A DNA stretch of 64,000 bases from Parelaphostrongylus tenuis (taxonomy: Eukaryota; Nematoda; Chromadorea; Rhabditida; Metastrongylidae), in the NCBI GenBank assembly GCA_019055375.1, contig JAHQIW010000933.1, positions 1 to 64,000 on the forward strand. Reading direction: 5' to 3'. Below the pieces are notes generated by a model. It had not been told where the DNA came from and did not search any database. It saw only the letters and a list, made by a program, of their open reading frames with translations. How positions within the stretch are numbered: position 1 is the stretch's first letter; each line of letters begins with the position of its first letter. A program made the translations under genes and the position numbers. This document shows, piece after piece, positions 9,222 to 21,194 of this stretch.

Positions 9222-12200
9222 GTGACAGTGGTACACATTACATGTCTTGTTAAACGATTTTCCACATTGATAATCATTTCTTTCGTTCTTTGTTTCGAGA
9301 AACTAATTTGCATATCTTTGCAGGAGCCTGTAGTGAAGGTCACGCCGAGCTGTGAGTTATCCGAGAAAAAGGAGGTACAGTTCTTTTTTCAGTTTAGCAA
9401 CTTGGTTTTGTTGTAGGGCGCAGTCGATGTAAAACATGATTCTATTTTGAATAGTGCATCTCCATAAAAAAGCTTCTCTTAGAAAGAAGCACGTAGCGCA
9501 CTAGCCAGCGATCTAAGCTTTCGAATGATTACTCTTGCAAGTTCTTGTCCACCGGGAAGGGTCGTTTCTTCATTCCTCTTCCGATAACCATAAGAGTCCT
9601 TTTCTTTTCATTCTTTATCTCAAATGAATAACATGCGTTTTCTCGCAGGAACCTCTTGTGAAGGTCCCGCCGAGCTCACAATTATTGGACACAAAGGAGG
9701 TCCTACTATCTTTTTTTTTCTACTTAAGAGCTTTGTATTGGTCTAAGTTTGGGCCAGGTGTTCTGCTTTCGCTTAAGTCTTGTTGTTTGACATAAATTTT
9801 TCAGTTTCCTAAGCGGAACAGAGTTTTGGAGACAGTTGAAGAATGCGATTTGGAGATTTCGAATGAAGAGAAACGTCGTCGCCTGCTTTCTCCCGCTCAG
9901 CCCACTAGATGCGCTGTTTTCACTGCATCTGCGCAGAAATGTATGTTTTCCAGCCCTTGACTATAGTGCTATTCGATTTTATAACTCGAATAATGGTTGG
10001 ATTGAATTGTTACAGAGTTATGAATAGAATTAGAGTGATATAGAAGGGTTTCTTCCTTGAGTTTTGCATGCTTAGAACTTTCCAGCACTACATTTTACCG
10101 TCATCAGCAAGTTTCTGAAATTTTGATATCATTTATCAAATATTAGTCTTCTCGTTTCGTTTAGCTCATCCTGAGACGACAGTGCCGTCCGCCTCCACAC
10201 ATACCGCCGCCACATTCATCACCGGTTCATCTTTTGCAGAGAAGGCGTATAATGATATGAAGGCTATGTTTTCGGATACTGTCGATATCAATCAAGGTGT
10301 TAATTGCTTCCTAAGCATCTATCCTATTAAGTATCTGCTACTAAATCCTGCTTTATCAGATAACTTACGTGGAATAACCGATGAAACAACGCTTCCAATT
10401 GCCACACCTGTCATAGAGCCGTTTGAGGTGAAATATCTTTTTGAATTTCTCTTCCGCTTTGTGCAAGTATTCTTTTCCAACACAGGTTTTCGTTGATGAG
10501 GAATCAGCAATCCGAGGCTCAGAAGCTAAGGATATTGAAAAGTACGTTTCAATTACATTTTATGGTTTCCCTTCGTTTTGAATAAACACAAATCTTGTAG
10601 TGATGTTTGCTTGCTTTTACGAAATTTGAATTTATCATCAATGCAAGTCTTCACTTCAGCGTTTCGTCTCAACATACTTTTACTTTATCACGTGGAGAAC
10701 GTACTCCATTCCAAACAATGCATGTCGACAATATGGGAGGTGACGTCAGAGGACTGGCTGACTCAGATGTGAGTAGCATCCATTTAATCAGTATTTTTCC
10801 AAACATTTTTAGTTTTAGATACAGAAAAATTCTCAAGGAAGTGGTTTTGGTGATGTTCGCAGGACAAACAGCACACTGCTAAGCGGTTAGTTTAACATGA
10901 GAGAAGTTTCTTACACATTGCATCGCTAAACTTGGAAAAAATCCTGTGAACTCGTGGGAACATGTGCCGAAAACATTAGGACTATCAGCTTCTGGCATCT
11001 TCTAGTATTCCCACTTTCGTAAGTTATTCATTTTACCTTTTCTAGGTCGACGTGCTAAAGATTGTGCTACCGACGCTCCTGTTCTGTATTACTCATGCGT
11101 AATCTAGTCCCGTCTAACGTTCGAAGTTTTGCATATCGCCCAAGATTATTGGATATAATTGTTAATCTTGCCACCCTAAGTGTGCTTAGCCCTTTGAGGT
11201 CTTTGAGAGTAATTTTGGCGCTCACTGCGCAACGTCAAACATCTCTCAACTACTGTAACGGCGGCATTGCATCTCGTGGGAAAGCAGGCAGCCAGCCAGA
11301 CACACGTATACAGACCTACAGAGCCGCTTTTCTGACTGCTGCGCAAGTGACGGGACGACGCTGCCCGCCTATCAACGTTGGTCCTATGGAATAAAGAGTT
11401 GGATTGATTATACATATGCTCAATATATGTCTAGTTGTTAGATTCGTTGCCTTTTCCATGTCGTTCTGCTCCGCCCTTTGCTTGTCAGGCCAAGCCGTTA
11501 ACGATTGGTTATTGACAGAACGATGCCTTATGTCTCAGAAAGAGTGACGGCAGGGCAGACCAGGAGCGTTGGTAAGTGGTATGGTTAGCACCGTCCACGA
11601 AAAGTGTGAAATGCGAGTTCGAATCCACTATGATGTTCAAGGTTCTGCAAATCACCCAACATTAATAGACGTATATACACATATATGTGCATATATGATA
11701 TATACATATATATATATATATATACATGTATATGTATACATACATAGAGTGTGTATGTATTTTCAATGTAAATGTATACATGTGTATACATGTAATGTTC
11801 ATGTGTAAACAATTTCGTACGTGCGTACATATATATATATATATGTATACATATATATATATACATATATATATTATATTTATACACTTACATATACGTA
11901 CATATGTTTATAAGTGAACATATAAAATAATATCTTTGATTATTTCAACTTATTTAGTGCCTAGTTTTAAATATAAGTGTTGAGAAGCGAACGAGTTTTG
12001 GAGAAGGAGGTGGCTTCAAACTCGCGGCAACCTTTTGCGAGTGATCTCGTGTCATCCACGACACCATCGACGCTCTCGTTTTTTTTTTCCCCGATCAGTG
12101 ACCGTTAACCATCGCCATCGGGGCTGATGTAGGGATCACATATTGCATGAACCCCAAAACTGATGCCATGGATCAAACCTTTAGAAATAAAATTTTGCAT

Positions 12201-15200
12201 CATACTCTCCCGTTAGAATAAAAACTGTTCAGTAAATAAAGTTCAAAGTACGATTCCAACCTCGGCTCCACCTTAACTGCACTTTGTGCTAATCTTACCA
12301 CCCGGAATGATCTCGTTGGCGGATTATTGTTAGAAGCCACTGAATGGATCACAGTACAGTTGAGAGAACGGCATAGAGCGGCCGCAATGGTTTAGCAGAT
12401 CACACGTTAGCCACTAGAAAGGTTAATTGAGTGTTCAAAAGCACTTCAGGTTCCAGGACTCGCTCATATCTCAACACTTTCAATGTTATTCTCTGATTTG
12501 TTTCTTCTGAAAAAATAACGTAAGGCACATACCCACATACTGTGCATAGTTACCCCAATAATGACCCTTTAGAACCTTTCTGAGTTTCTTGAGCCCATTT
12601 TGAATCTTTAGCCTGTTTTCTGAACTGAACAGTAGAGCGGTAGTCCAAAAACTACTCCACCGAGTTTTCAATTGTCTCTGATTACTAGATAAACTCTCAT
12701 ATCAACGCGACACTGTGATTTGTTTATTATGGGTTCACCGGCCCAGTAATCACTGACTTATCGCAGTTTCCTGAAGAACGACTAACATCGCCAATGCGAA
12801 CCTCCCTTTGACTTGAACAAGCTTTTTGAATGATCGAGACAAAGCTGTAAAGATTGAGCACGTATATTGAATAATTTCTTTATTCTCATGACAAAGATGT
12901 GCTTGCATGCAGATTGCCATTTCCACTTTAGAAGACGAAGAAACAATGGCGGGGGCAAAATTCACAACGTTAGGAATTGATAAAAAGCCTGACCGTGGAA
13001 TTGTTACATCAACTCCTGCTCACCAGACGCTCAAAGCACCTACACACGAAGGTAGATTATGAGAATTTAATTAGCAACATTAGATAATATTGTGAAGAAT
13101 ACTTACTGCAATCACGCATTGATGAAAAAATAGACTAATTTTTGCAAAGAGCAGAATAGTCGATGTCCATGCTCTTATAGATTTCTTCGCACCACTTAAC
13201 AAACAATTGGAGGAGCAAATGAGGAAAGAGGAGGATGAGGAGGTGTTGTATGCTCAGTCTGCTTTGATGGTGAAAATAGGCTTACTATTTACACGATTCA
13301 TGGAACTAATAGTGGTTGTTATCATTTTTTCAGAGACGCCATTCTCTTGCTCCTCCGAAGTCCACCGGTGCGACCAAGCAATCCCTTCCCAAAGTCAGGC
13401 CACTTCTGGATGCTGAGCGCGCAATGGAAATGGCACTGAATAAAATGAATTTGGAAGAACCAGAAGATGAAATGAAAATGGGTATAGCGGAATGCGGAGA
13501 CGTCATCAGAACTGCAGTTGAATGTCCTATGTGCGTGATCAATCTACCATAACGTTCTTTAATGTTTTGATCTTCCTTAGAAACAATTTGCAGACTAGCC
13601 GGGACCGGTAGGATTAATCCTTGGGATAGACAACTGCGAATGGCAATTCTCAAAAAATATCCCAAGCCTTATTTTCAGCACGAATTTGACGTAAGGTTTT
13701 TTGAATATTTGCTAGTTTTTTCATTAAATTTGACCATCATGCAATGGTAAGTTTAGATGGTATCTCCACGTGTTTCTGTCGGAGAGATGGCAGATCTTGG
13801 TGGAGAAACATTCAAAATCGTCGCTTTGATTGGTGAGGGTGGTTTTGCGAAGGTTTTCAAAACAACAAATGAAGAAGGATTGACGCTGGCGCTGAAGGCA
13901 AGATTTTTTTCTACCTCTGTGGCGATCTATCCATTCGACTATTTTTGACACTTCGTTTAGAATTCAGTATAATTTGGCGGCATGTTTCAAGTCTTTTGAG
14001 AGTCTGGTAGGGCACATTTAGTGCTAGATTTACGTTCCGGCTTTCTAGCAAACATCAACAGCACTTGCCTTTCGGGTCAACTGCTCCCCTACAACTAAAG
14101 GTAGCGGCGCCGAATATGTATCACTGGAAGTGAAAATATCGCTTGACAGTGCGGTGATTTACAGTTGATCTTCCGTGGATATTAGAATGTTAGAAGCAAT
14201 ACCTTTCTGTTTAACTGTATTTTGAGACCTTGTTTAAAATTCATTGAAATCTGAGAGCATACTCTAAACTATGACATGAAGTGATAGATGTTTGGTGCCG
14301 CTACCCTCAGTTGTAGGGGAGCGGTTGAATCGAATGGCATTGCTATCGATGAGGCCTACTAGAAAGCCGGAACGTACTCTAGCACTAGAAGTGCTATACC
14401 AGACCTCTGCGACTATCAGTTGTTCAATAACCTTTCAAGTGTGAAGTTTTTAGTATGAGGTCCCTCCATGCCCGTGGGAAGTTTACATTTGTTCCGAGTT
14501 GAGAGTGCGTCTCGACAAGGCGACAAAATTTACTTTGGATAGCCTGATGCAGGTGCTGTGTAAGACCTCGTTTCAGTATAGATAGATTACACATCCGTAT
14601 TTCGTATTTATTCAATTTGACACCTTTTAGGTCACCGAAGCGTACATGTTTTCTAATGCTTCTGTGATTTTCAGTGAATATCATCCTTTTGGGACGCTTT
14701 TGGTACGTTTTCACAGTTCTTTGAAAGCAATACCTTAATTTGCTTTCCATGCTCTTTGTATCCTATATGCTATATATTGCTTGTATGATTTCAAGTCATA
14801 CATATAGTGCTTCGTACTAATGTTAGCCCCTTCAAGGCAAAAGCTTTTACGCTTTTCCTTCAAATTTTTGTAATCGTTCATCTTAAATCTTTTTGATTTC
14901 AATACTGTATATAAATTTTACTCATAATTTTCTTAATGCTGTAGCCGTTAAAATTACGACAAATCAAATTATTATCGGTTTTTAAATCAAACTAAGACGA
15001 CGTTGCGCCCTTTTTTGCACGAACGCGCATTTCTTGCTTGAATAGGGTTTGTAAATGACTTTAGCAGAGTTGTAGTACTGGTTCGATAGCGTGAAAAAGG
15101 GGATTCTCAAGCTGTGTTCGGTTTCAAAAAAAACTTCACAGAGTGGAAATGATATTGCAATTCGTGCTCAGAGATAAATGCGTCAGAAACATAGGAACTC

Positions 15201-17475
15201 TTAGATAAAACCGTAAGAAGTGTAATTATCATAAATTTTTGGAATTTTTTGAGGCGCAAGAAAAATTCAAGGATGGTCACGGAAATCACACGTCTCTCGG
15301 TTTGCACTGAGTACAGTATTCTGTTGCCTACTCGGAAGTGTGCGAAAGGTCGAAAGGCCTTGTCATATGTGAAAGTTTTTTCTCCGTTTCAAAATAATTA
15401 TCATATTTCTCGTATCAGGACGTAGATGCGACCTTGTCTTCATTCTACAACCACTATCTCTTATTTTCACTTCGTATCGCAGCTATAGGAGCGCACGTGG
15501 CGCAGTGGTTAGAGGTGCTCTGCCTCGCACACGAGGTCAATGGTTCGATCTCGCGCTCATGGCTCACCAAGCCATCCACCTCCGGGGTCGGTAAATTGGT
15601 ACCAGGCGGTCTCAGACTTTCTGGGAGGATAAGCAGCACTGACTCGGTTCAGCGGGAGGCCACCGCGAGTCATTGTAAAGGCCAGATACGCATTCAATTA
15701 CCTCAAACGAAGTTAAAAATTGAAGTCGAATGCATGGCGCATCCCTCAGGGACTGATCAACGCCGAGAGTTTTATCTTTTTTTTTTATCGCAGCTATGTA
15801 GAACGCATATGGCGCAGTGATTGCAGGTGCTCTGCGTCGCACACGAGGTCAGGGTTCGATCTCGCCCTCATGGCTCGCCGAGTTATCCGTCCCTCGGGGA
15901 TCGGTAAATTGGTAGTAGACTGTCTCAGACTTGTCTGGGAGGATAAGCAGCGCTAACTCTGTAAAGCCGGAGGCCACTGCGAGTCATCGTTGAAGGCCTG
16001 ATATGCATTCAATCACCTCAGACGAAGTTAGAAATTGAGCACAATTGCATTACACATCCCTCAGGGATTGATCAACTCCAAGAACTTTATCCTTTATCCT
16101 TTATCGCAGCTATGAAGTTATGATGAAGAGTGCTTTGTAATACATTTTTCAGTTTATATCTAGAGTTCATTGAACGTTTCAGCTCTAAATTAATGTGGTG
16201 TAGAAAATTTTCGAAAAGTTGAGAAAGGATGGGATTCCTTCAAGTTTTCCGCCCAGGTGTGATGATTCGGAAAGCGGTACTTGCTGACCTAATTAATTCC
16301 TGGTGGTAGAACAAAACTTCGACCTCATTGCCGAAATATGAATACTCTAATGGTTTTCGTTCCAACTGACATAGTTCACATGACGTGAGACATGTTGATG
16401 TACTGTTGAATGAGGATATTATTTTTGCATCGTGCGACACCATATGAACTTATGTCTCAAGGAGCTTGTTGAATGAGAATGAGAAACTAACTAAGCAGAC
16501 GGGAATCTTTGTGTCAACTCTACGGAACAAAAACCCTTCGAAACCTTTGTAATTTTGTTGTGTACGATTTTTTTCAAAGATTATTGGTAGATTTTTCAAG
16601 TAAGGAACTGCTCACATATCGATATTACAATCGTTTGATGCTTACAGGATCTTTCCAACAAAATGAAGGATCCAAACTGGTATATTGTGTTGCTCATTGC
16701 TATACAGATGGCGAAAATTCTCCGTGACGTACACAATGCGAAAATTATTCACGGAGATATCAAGCCCGACAACTTTATGGTTCTTAATGAGTCAGTTCCG
16801 TATTCTTCACTCTGTTCTTTTTAGTTTATACTTCATGTTATTCATATTTAGATTGAATTATGCTAATGACCCGCAGAAAATCCTCTCGACACCGATTTTG
16901 CGGCTAATTGATTGGGGCCGCGCGATCGACATGCACAACCTGTCTGGTCGGACATTCAGTGGGAAAATTGGAACGGAAAAGTTCAATTGCTCGGAGATGC
17001 TGGTATGGTTGCATGAGATTTCTCCTTCGTTCACTTTCTTGACAATCAATTGGATATTGTGAGGCGCCAGACTGACCTTCGTTAAATATTCAGCACACTC
17101 CTGATAATCAAGCTAATCGTTCACTCTCCAAAGCAGTGAGATGTAATTATTCCATTGGCGCACCTTCTAACTACCATAGATGATATAGGTGTTGACATGA
17201 TGACTCTTGACGCACCTCAAATCAATTCGGGAATCATGTGGGTGGTAGCACATCGATAGCGGTTAACTTCTGGTGTTGTTTTACGATGGTGATATGGAAC
17301 TCATGATTGTCCATCATGAGTCCTCACCACCTTTGTGATTCGATTTGTTATCTATTATCATGATTGTAGTGTAATTTCTCATCTGTTCAGGAAGAGTTTT
17401 GACACCATCTATCCAATTTGCGGCAGGTGACATGTATATATCCATATGCACATATTGTATAAATATTGTGCATGC

Positions 17476-17519
<44 letters not shown>

Positions 17520-20500
17520 GTACATATATAAATATTTTTCTTGACAATCCTCCTTCACTTCGTTACCAGATCTTCTCAGACGGCTTCTGTTTTAGTGAGA
17601 TGTCTTTTTCCATCGGAAATCCACCAATTCTGATCTATCTTCCATCGCATAGGCTTCTGCGATAAGCTAAGATCACTTCCAATACATTTAGAATTTTTTG
17701 TTTTTCTCGTCACTTCGGGTTTCTTAAGAAGCTTACTTCGATAAACGAAGTTTTGGTGGAGACTCTGTAAAAACGTTCCCGTTATTCGTACCCTGTTTCA
17801 ACCCCTCAGGAATAATGCAGTTTTTCCACGTTTTTCAAAGTTTCAGTAATCGTTCGATAGCTTAAATCAAGAGAATTTGGATGGTTAATTCTGTTTCCAA
17901 AATAGCTTCATTATCATGTTGAAGCAAATGTTTGCAAGAGAAACGTTTTATGTTTGCTGTAATGATGAATGTAGTGATGCAAGTTGTTTACATGACATAT
18001 GATTGTTCATCTGTGCAAAGACCGTTTATCAGTAAGATTTCAACATGGAACCTTTTTTTTTTCGTAAACAACCATTTTTCTTCTTCTATTCTACACCATT
18101 TAGGATGGGCGCCCGTGGACATACCAGACCGATTATTTTGGCTTTGTCGGTACTATGCATGTGATGATCTTCAACAAATACGCTAACGTGGTCAAGAAGG
18201 ATGGAGTGGTCAGATTAGAAAGCGTCATGAAAAGGTGCGCATATTTTGTGGATAACAGTATTTCATTCTTGTACAATAGCATAACATTTTATAGATCATT
18301 GAAGGCGTGTAGCACATTGAGGACGGCCGGCACTTTTGAAGTAACTTCTAGGGAACAATGAATTCTTATGCGTGCTTCTTCAAATGGTAGTTTTAGAAGT
18401 GCGCAACGTTCATAGAAATTCTAAAATTTATGAGATTAATAATATAAAAAGAGTTATCATGAATGTCGCCACGCCTATGTATGCGTGTGTGGCTGCCTGC
18501 GCCTGCTTTCCCACGAGATGCGCCTGGCAGAAAGATTTTAAGGAAAGAAATGTGAAAAGGAATAGTAAACCGTTGTAAGGTTGGGACAACTCATTCAAAA
18601 AGCGAGGCTTTATCTTATTTTTGTCATTGAAGCTTACTATGGAGGTTTCATTAAAAACCAATTCGAGCACTGAGGTTCCCTGTTCCCGAGCTATCGAAAG
18701 ATTACTAATTGTCTAGTGGGGAAGCTCTATTCGGTAAAAAGACAAGGAAACATAACTCCACACAACGCGAGTGCATGCCATATTTTTTCCTATTAGAAAT
18801 AAAGGATAAAGCTCTCAACGTTGATCAGCCCTTGAGAGACGCGCCAATATCTGGCCTTCACAATAATTTGCGATAGCCTACCGATGTATGTCAGTGATGC
18901 TGTTTCCTCAGACAAGTTTATTACTAATTTATCAACTCCGGAAGGAGCGAGCTTGGTGAGCCATGAGCGCGAGATCAAGCCATCAATCATGTGTGCGACG
19001 CAGACCACAACCACTGCGCCACATGCGCTCCTCTCGTTGAAAAGTGGGTAAATGGAGGTTATCTTCACACAAAATGCTTATATTAAAGTTTATTCACTAG
19101 CATTCTATCTTTTGTAGCTATGAAGTTTTCCCATGATCAGGATTTAATTATATAAATTACTAAGAAGTACGCTGTACAGTTGAAACAAGACACTTTGAAA
19201 GCAAAACGTTATCTTTTCACATTAATAAGACGTATTATGAAGCTCGAACCAGAAACCAAGCTTAGTATGATATCAGCATTTTCTCAGCTATTGAATGTTT
19301 CTGAGAACATTGACCAAAAAAAAAAATCTTATGTGCTAGTTGGAAATATGCTTCCTTTCATGGCGGTATAGTTTTCCTGTTAAAACATAAGAAATTTAGG
19401 CGTGATATGGAAAATATAGAAATTTGGAAGATATAGAAATTATTTCTTTAGAAGCCTTTCTAATGAAATGTCATCACTTCATGATGATATGTGTTCTCAG
19501 AGCCTGGGTTCGTTTACTTGCATCCATCGTCTCAAAGGTTTTCAAAAACGCAGTCAGACAGCCTATGCATGCCTACGTAGGCATGTATGGCTGTCTAAAC
19601 TTGCTTTCCCACGAGACTCGACGCAGCCATTCCAACAGTAGCTGAGTGAGGTTTGACGTTGCGCGGCATGGTACGAAACGTACCGTTTGGTCTTTAGAGG
19701 GTTATCCTCGTGTAATCGATATAGTTCACTGAGAAACGATTTTGTCATGTCGATGTTGATCTGAGCATTTTTATTCATAACGGCGACTACTCGAAATTTA
19801 TCGATTTGCCCAGCGTCGCTTATTTGTTTTACTTTTTTTTTTGAGTCGATTTTGAACCATAGTATGGTTGGGAAAGACGAGGAAATGACTAGCATGACAT
19901 CGGTGCAGAGTATGTCATATCTCCTGCACTTACGTTTCACTCTTGTACACATTAGTTGTACGAATCAAAAACAGTTGAGTGAACAAAAGACTTTGATTTG
20001 GCCAAAGTCCTGTTGAAAACTTCTATAAAACGCATCAGTCTACCACTCCAACGCGCACAATCGGCAGCAAATAAACGAAGTCCGCTCTTTTTTTTCTATT
20101 AATAATCAATTTGTTCGAACATAAGGTTTGTGAAGTGACAGATAGTAACTTTTTCGTATGCTATCCAAATATTGGCTTCTACCACCTCAGTCCCTATTCT
20201 GGATATTCGGAATAAAGTGTTTATAGACGTAGTAGCTTTCTTCCTGATGGAAAATTTATAGAAGGAAAGGAATTGTGCAAAATTATCAAAACGGAGGAGA
20301 AATCAATTACGAGTAGTATCGTTGTTCTTTTTGATTTGATCGCAAAAAAATTGTACGAGATCATTGAATACGGGATAAAAAATGAGAAGCGCATAGCGTA
20401 CATCGTTTGTTCCCCAATTTGGAGCCTGTAAGTGTTTTTACTTGTTTTTTTTTTCACTTCACACCCTTCTGTCACATATGCTCTGCGAAGTCCAGCATTT

Positions 20501-21194
20501 CTTGCATCAATATTTTCTCCCATCTATCATCCACGATAACCTATTCAACTTCTGCACCTTTTTTTTTGGCTAATATTTCAAGATTTTTCCCGGTTGTGAA
20601 TGTTATTGGATGCTGTTTTTGTGAATTTTCTGAAGGCGTTTTCATGGAGTCCTGAATAGCCGAATTATAAGGCTCCTACTTAAATTGCATAGAATGAGCT
20701 TTTCCCACATGACTAATGTCACTTTCCTGAGCCCGGGGAATGGGTTTGGTGGACCCGAGGCAGAGCCGAATCAGCACCGTGTTCTCAGTGATCGGTATCA
20801 CTACTGCTGCGCTGTTCTCACATATGTATTGATATTTGTATTGATGCGGATTTACTGAACTTCCAACGTCTAGCTCATTTCACATCTGTCCTGTTTCAAG
20901 GCGCCTAGTTGTTCGTCCGCTACTGGAGAAAATCTTCCACGATTTCCTGAATATTCCGGATTGCGACCACTTTCCTAGCTGGGACGGAGTCATTAAGGTG
21001 CGTGTTTTTTTGTGATCTCCATTTCCCCGTGTCGTCACATCTAAGTGATTTATAGACAGAATGAGTTTATCCAAATGGCAGTGGCATTAAACGTGATGAA
21101 TGTCATTGATTTAGGAAATGGAAACATTTTCCGCGAAGCATTTGAGTCAAACGAATGGCATCAAACTGTAGAACGTTTCAATTCTTGCTTGTAA
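8010..21194 (+). CDS. bub-1: BUB1 spindle assembly checkpoint serine/threonine kinase (about 26 exons)
   Basis: Bub1 sits at kinetochores, signals unattached chromosomes and phosphorylates histone H2A. Joined exons give roughly 970-1030 residues (human BUB1 has 1085). The order is typical: N-terminal Mad3/Bub1 TPR domain, long unstructured middle, C-terminal kinase. Kinase marks are clear: a glycine loop (IGEGGFAKVFK), the WEVYI segment, YMFSNASVIFSEYHPFGTLL, the catalytic loop IIHGDIKPDNF, and the Bub1-specific PWTYQTDYFG and LNIPDC. Splice phases agree at every junction checked except one near 8775/8910. The 5' end is uncertain: the frame stays open from the ATG at 8010, but an upstream first exon could be missing. 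The stop is at 21192-21194. Exons are listed in the three block entries. Two introns of 1.8-2.7 kb (11099-12912, 18235-20900) and several of 1-2 kb are filled with repeats. Family assignment is secure; exact 5' exons are inference. Confidence 0.93.
9455..9600. mobile_element. TIR element A, single terminal repeat between two bub-1 exons
   Basis: GCGCACTAGCCAGCGATCTA, AGCTTTCGAATGATTACTC and GGGAAGGGTCGTTTCTTC are one terminal repeat of element A. The same end lies beside the matching exon in the inverted copy (about 1060-1160). Confidence 0.6.
11190..11395 (+). mobile_element. Short TTAA-type MITE, family P, in bub-1 intron
   Basis: TTAGCCCTTTGAGGTC at the left, ACGTTGGTCCTATGG at the right, internal GCGCAACGTCAAAC, CTCGTGGGAAAGCAGG and GCAAGTGACGGGACGACGC blocks shared by the family. 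Confidence 0.62.
11670..11905. repeat. TA/CA microsatellite tract in bub-1 intron
   Basis: About 235 bases of imperfect TATA, CATA and TGTATA repeats (for example ATATACATATATATATATAT). Open frames here on both strands are spurious (runs of Y, I, T, H, V, C). Confidence 0.9.
13996..14416. repeat. Foldback element inside the GC-AG intron of bub-1
   Basis: Left arm (GTTCCGGCTTTCTAG, CTGCTCCCCTACAACT, GTAGCGGCGCCGAA) and right arm (TTGGTGCCGCTACC, AGTTGTAGGGGAGC, CTAGAAAGCCGGAAC) are inverted repeats of about 120 bases each around a 170-base core. Confidence 0.75.
15489..15789 (+). repeat. tRNA-derived SINE, family I (first of a tandem pair)
   Basis: Best-preserved copy: head GCGCACGTGGCGCAGTGG, B box GGTTCGATCTC, shared body and a TTTATC tail. 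It lies in a bub-1 intron and is followed within about 10 bases by another copy in the same orientation. Confidence 0.88.
15798..16107 (+). repeat. tRNA-derived SINE, family I (second of a tandem pair)
   Basis: Same head, body and tail (TCCTTTATCCTTTATC). The B box is GGTTCGATCTC. The short GCAGCTATG-type sequence flanking both members suggests the second arose by insertion or duplication at the tail of the first. Confidence 0.85.
17432..17535. repeat. TA/CA microsatellite in bub-1 intron
   Basis: Imperfect TATA with interspersed CATA; core ATATATATATATATATATAT near 17490. Confidence 0.9.
18801..19031 (-). repeat. tRNA-derived SINE, family I, shortened
   Basis: On the - strand: head GAGCGCATGTGGCGCAGTGG and the AAAGGATAAAGCTCTC tail complement are present, but the body is shortened by an internal deletion. 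In a bub-1 intron. Confidence 0.75.
19060..20870. other. Bub-1 intron, mostly unique sequence
   Basis: Between the 18104-18234 exon and the 20901-20997 exon. Apart from the SINE at 18801 and the MITE at 19545 I see no gene. Short open frames here have no recognisable similarity. Confidence 0.6.
19545..19705 (-). mobile_element. TTAA-type MITE, family P, truncated, in bub-1 intron
   Basis: - strand blocks CGCGCAACGTCAAACCTCAC and CTCGTGGGAAAGCAAG are present; one end is lost. A smaller fragment (TTTCCCACGAGATGCGCC) is at about 18480-18530. Confidence 0.55.

Larger units (their letters stand above)
9324..13530 (+). other. bub-1: bub-1 exon block 2: middle linker exons
   Basis: Exons: 9324-9374, 9649-9699, 9805-9940, 10165-10296, 10360-10427, 10486-10541, 10660-10768, 10819-10885, 11046-11098, 12913-13051, 13160-13269, 13334-13530. 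All join in phase. The first two are 51 nt each and encode near-identical 17-residue peptides (EPVVKVTPSCELSEKKE and EPLVKVPPSSQLLDTKE), a tandem exon duplication. Later segments include AEKAYNDMKAMFSDTVDI, PFEVFVDEES and an acidic/basic helix-like stretch (LEEQMRKEEDEEVLYAQ). The region is rich in S, T, P and charged residues, as expected for the disordered Bub1 linker that binds Bub3 and Cdc20. I could not pin down GLEBS, KEN or CD1 motifs. The intron 11099-12912 contains a MITE and a TA microsatellite. Confidence 0.78.
13594..21194 (+). other. bub-1: bub-1 exon block 3: kinase domain and C-terminus
   Basis: Exons: 13594-13690 (INPWDRQLR, the conserved Bub1 pre-kinase PWD segment), 13757-13897 (glycine loop and the LALK lysine), 14454-14552 (PWEVYICSELRVRL), 14631-14702 (AYMFSNASVIF, HPFGTLL), 16648-16790 (IIHGDIKPDNF), 16852-17002 (LIDWGRAIDM), 18104-18234 (PWTYQTDYFG), 20901-20997 (LNIPDCDHFPSWD), 21060-21194 (C-terminal tail ending NSCL). 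All phases agree. The DFG position reads DWG; human BUB1 has DLG here. The intron after 13897 starts with GC, not GT (AAG|GCAAGA). The exon starting at 20901 uses a TTTCAAG acceptor; an alternative acceptor nearer 20873 would add about nine residues but aligns less well to the family. Catalytic Lys, HGD and Asp are all present, so an active kinase is likely. Confidence 0.92.

Noticed and set aside
8823..9236. 137-codon - strand frame across bub-1 N-terminal exons
   Set aside because: It is the reverse-strand shadow of the exons 8910-8996 and 9088-9221, whose + strand frames match the pseudogene copy and continue the gene.
11569..11917. Several open frames of 63-100 codons
   Set aside because: They are translations of a TA/CA microsatellite (runs of Y, I, H, T, V).
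16200..16250. Short exon-like stretch (KIFEKLRKDGIPSSF) as a kinase N-lobe exon
   Set aside because: The N-lobe is already complete with the exons at 14454-14552 and 14631-14702, which join in phase directly to 16648.
18298..18360. Possible bub-1 exon after an ATAG acceptor
   Set aside because: It joins in phase but reaches a stop and does not continue the kinase; the family-consistent exon is at 20901-20997.
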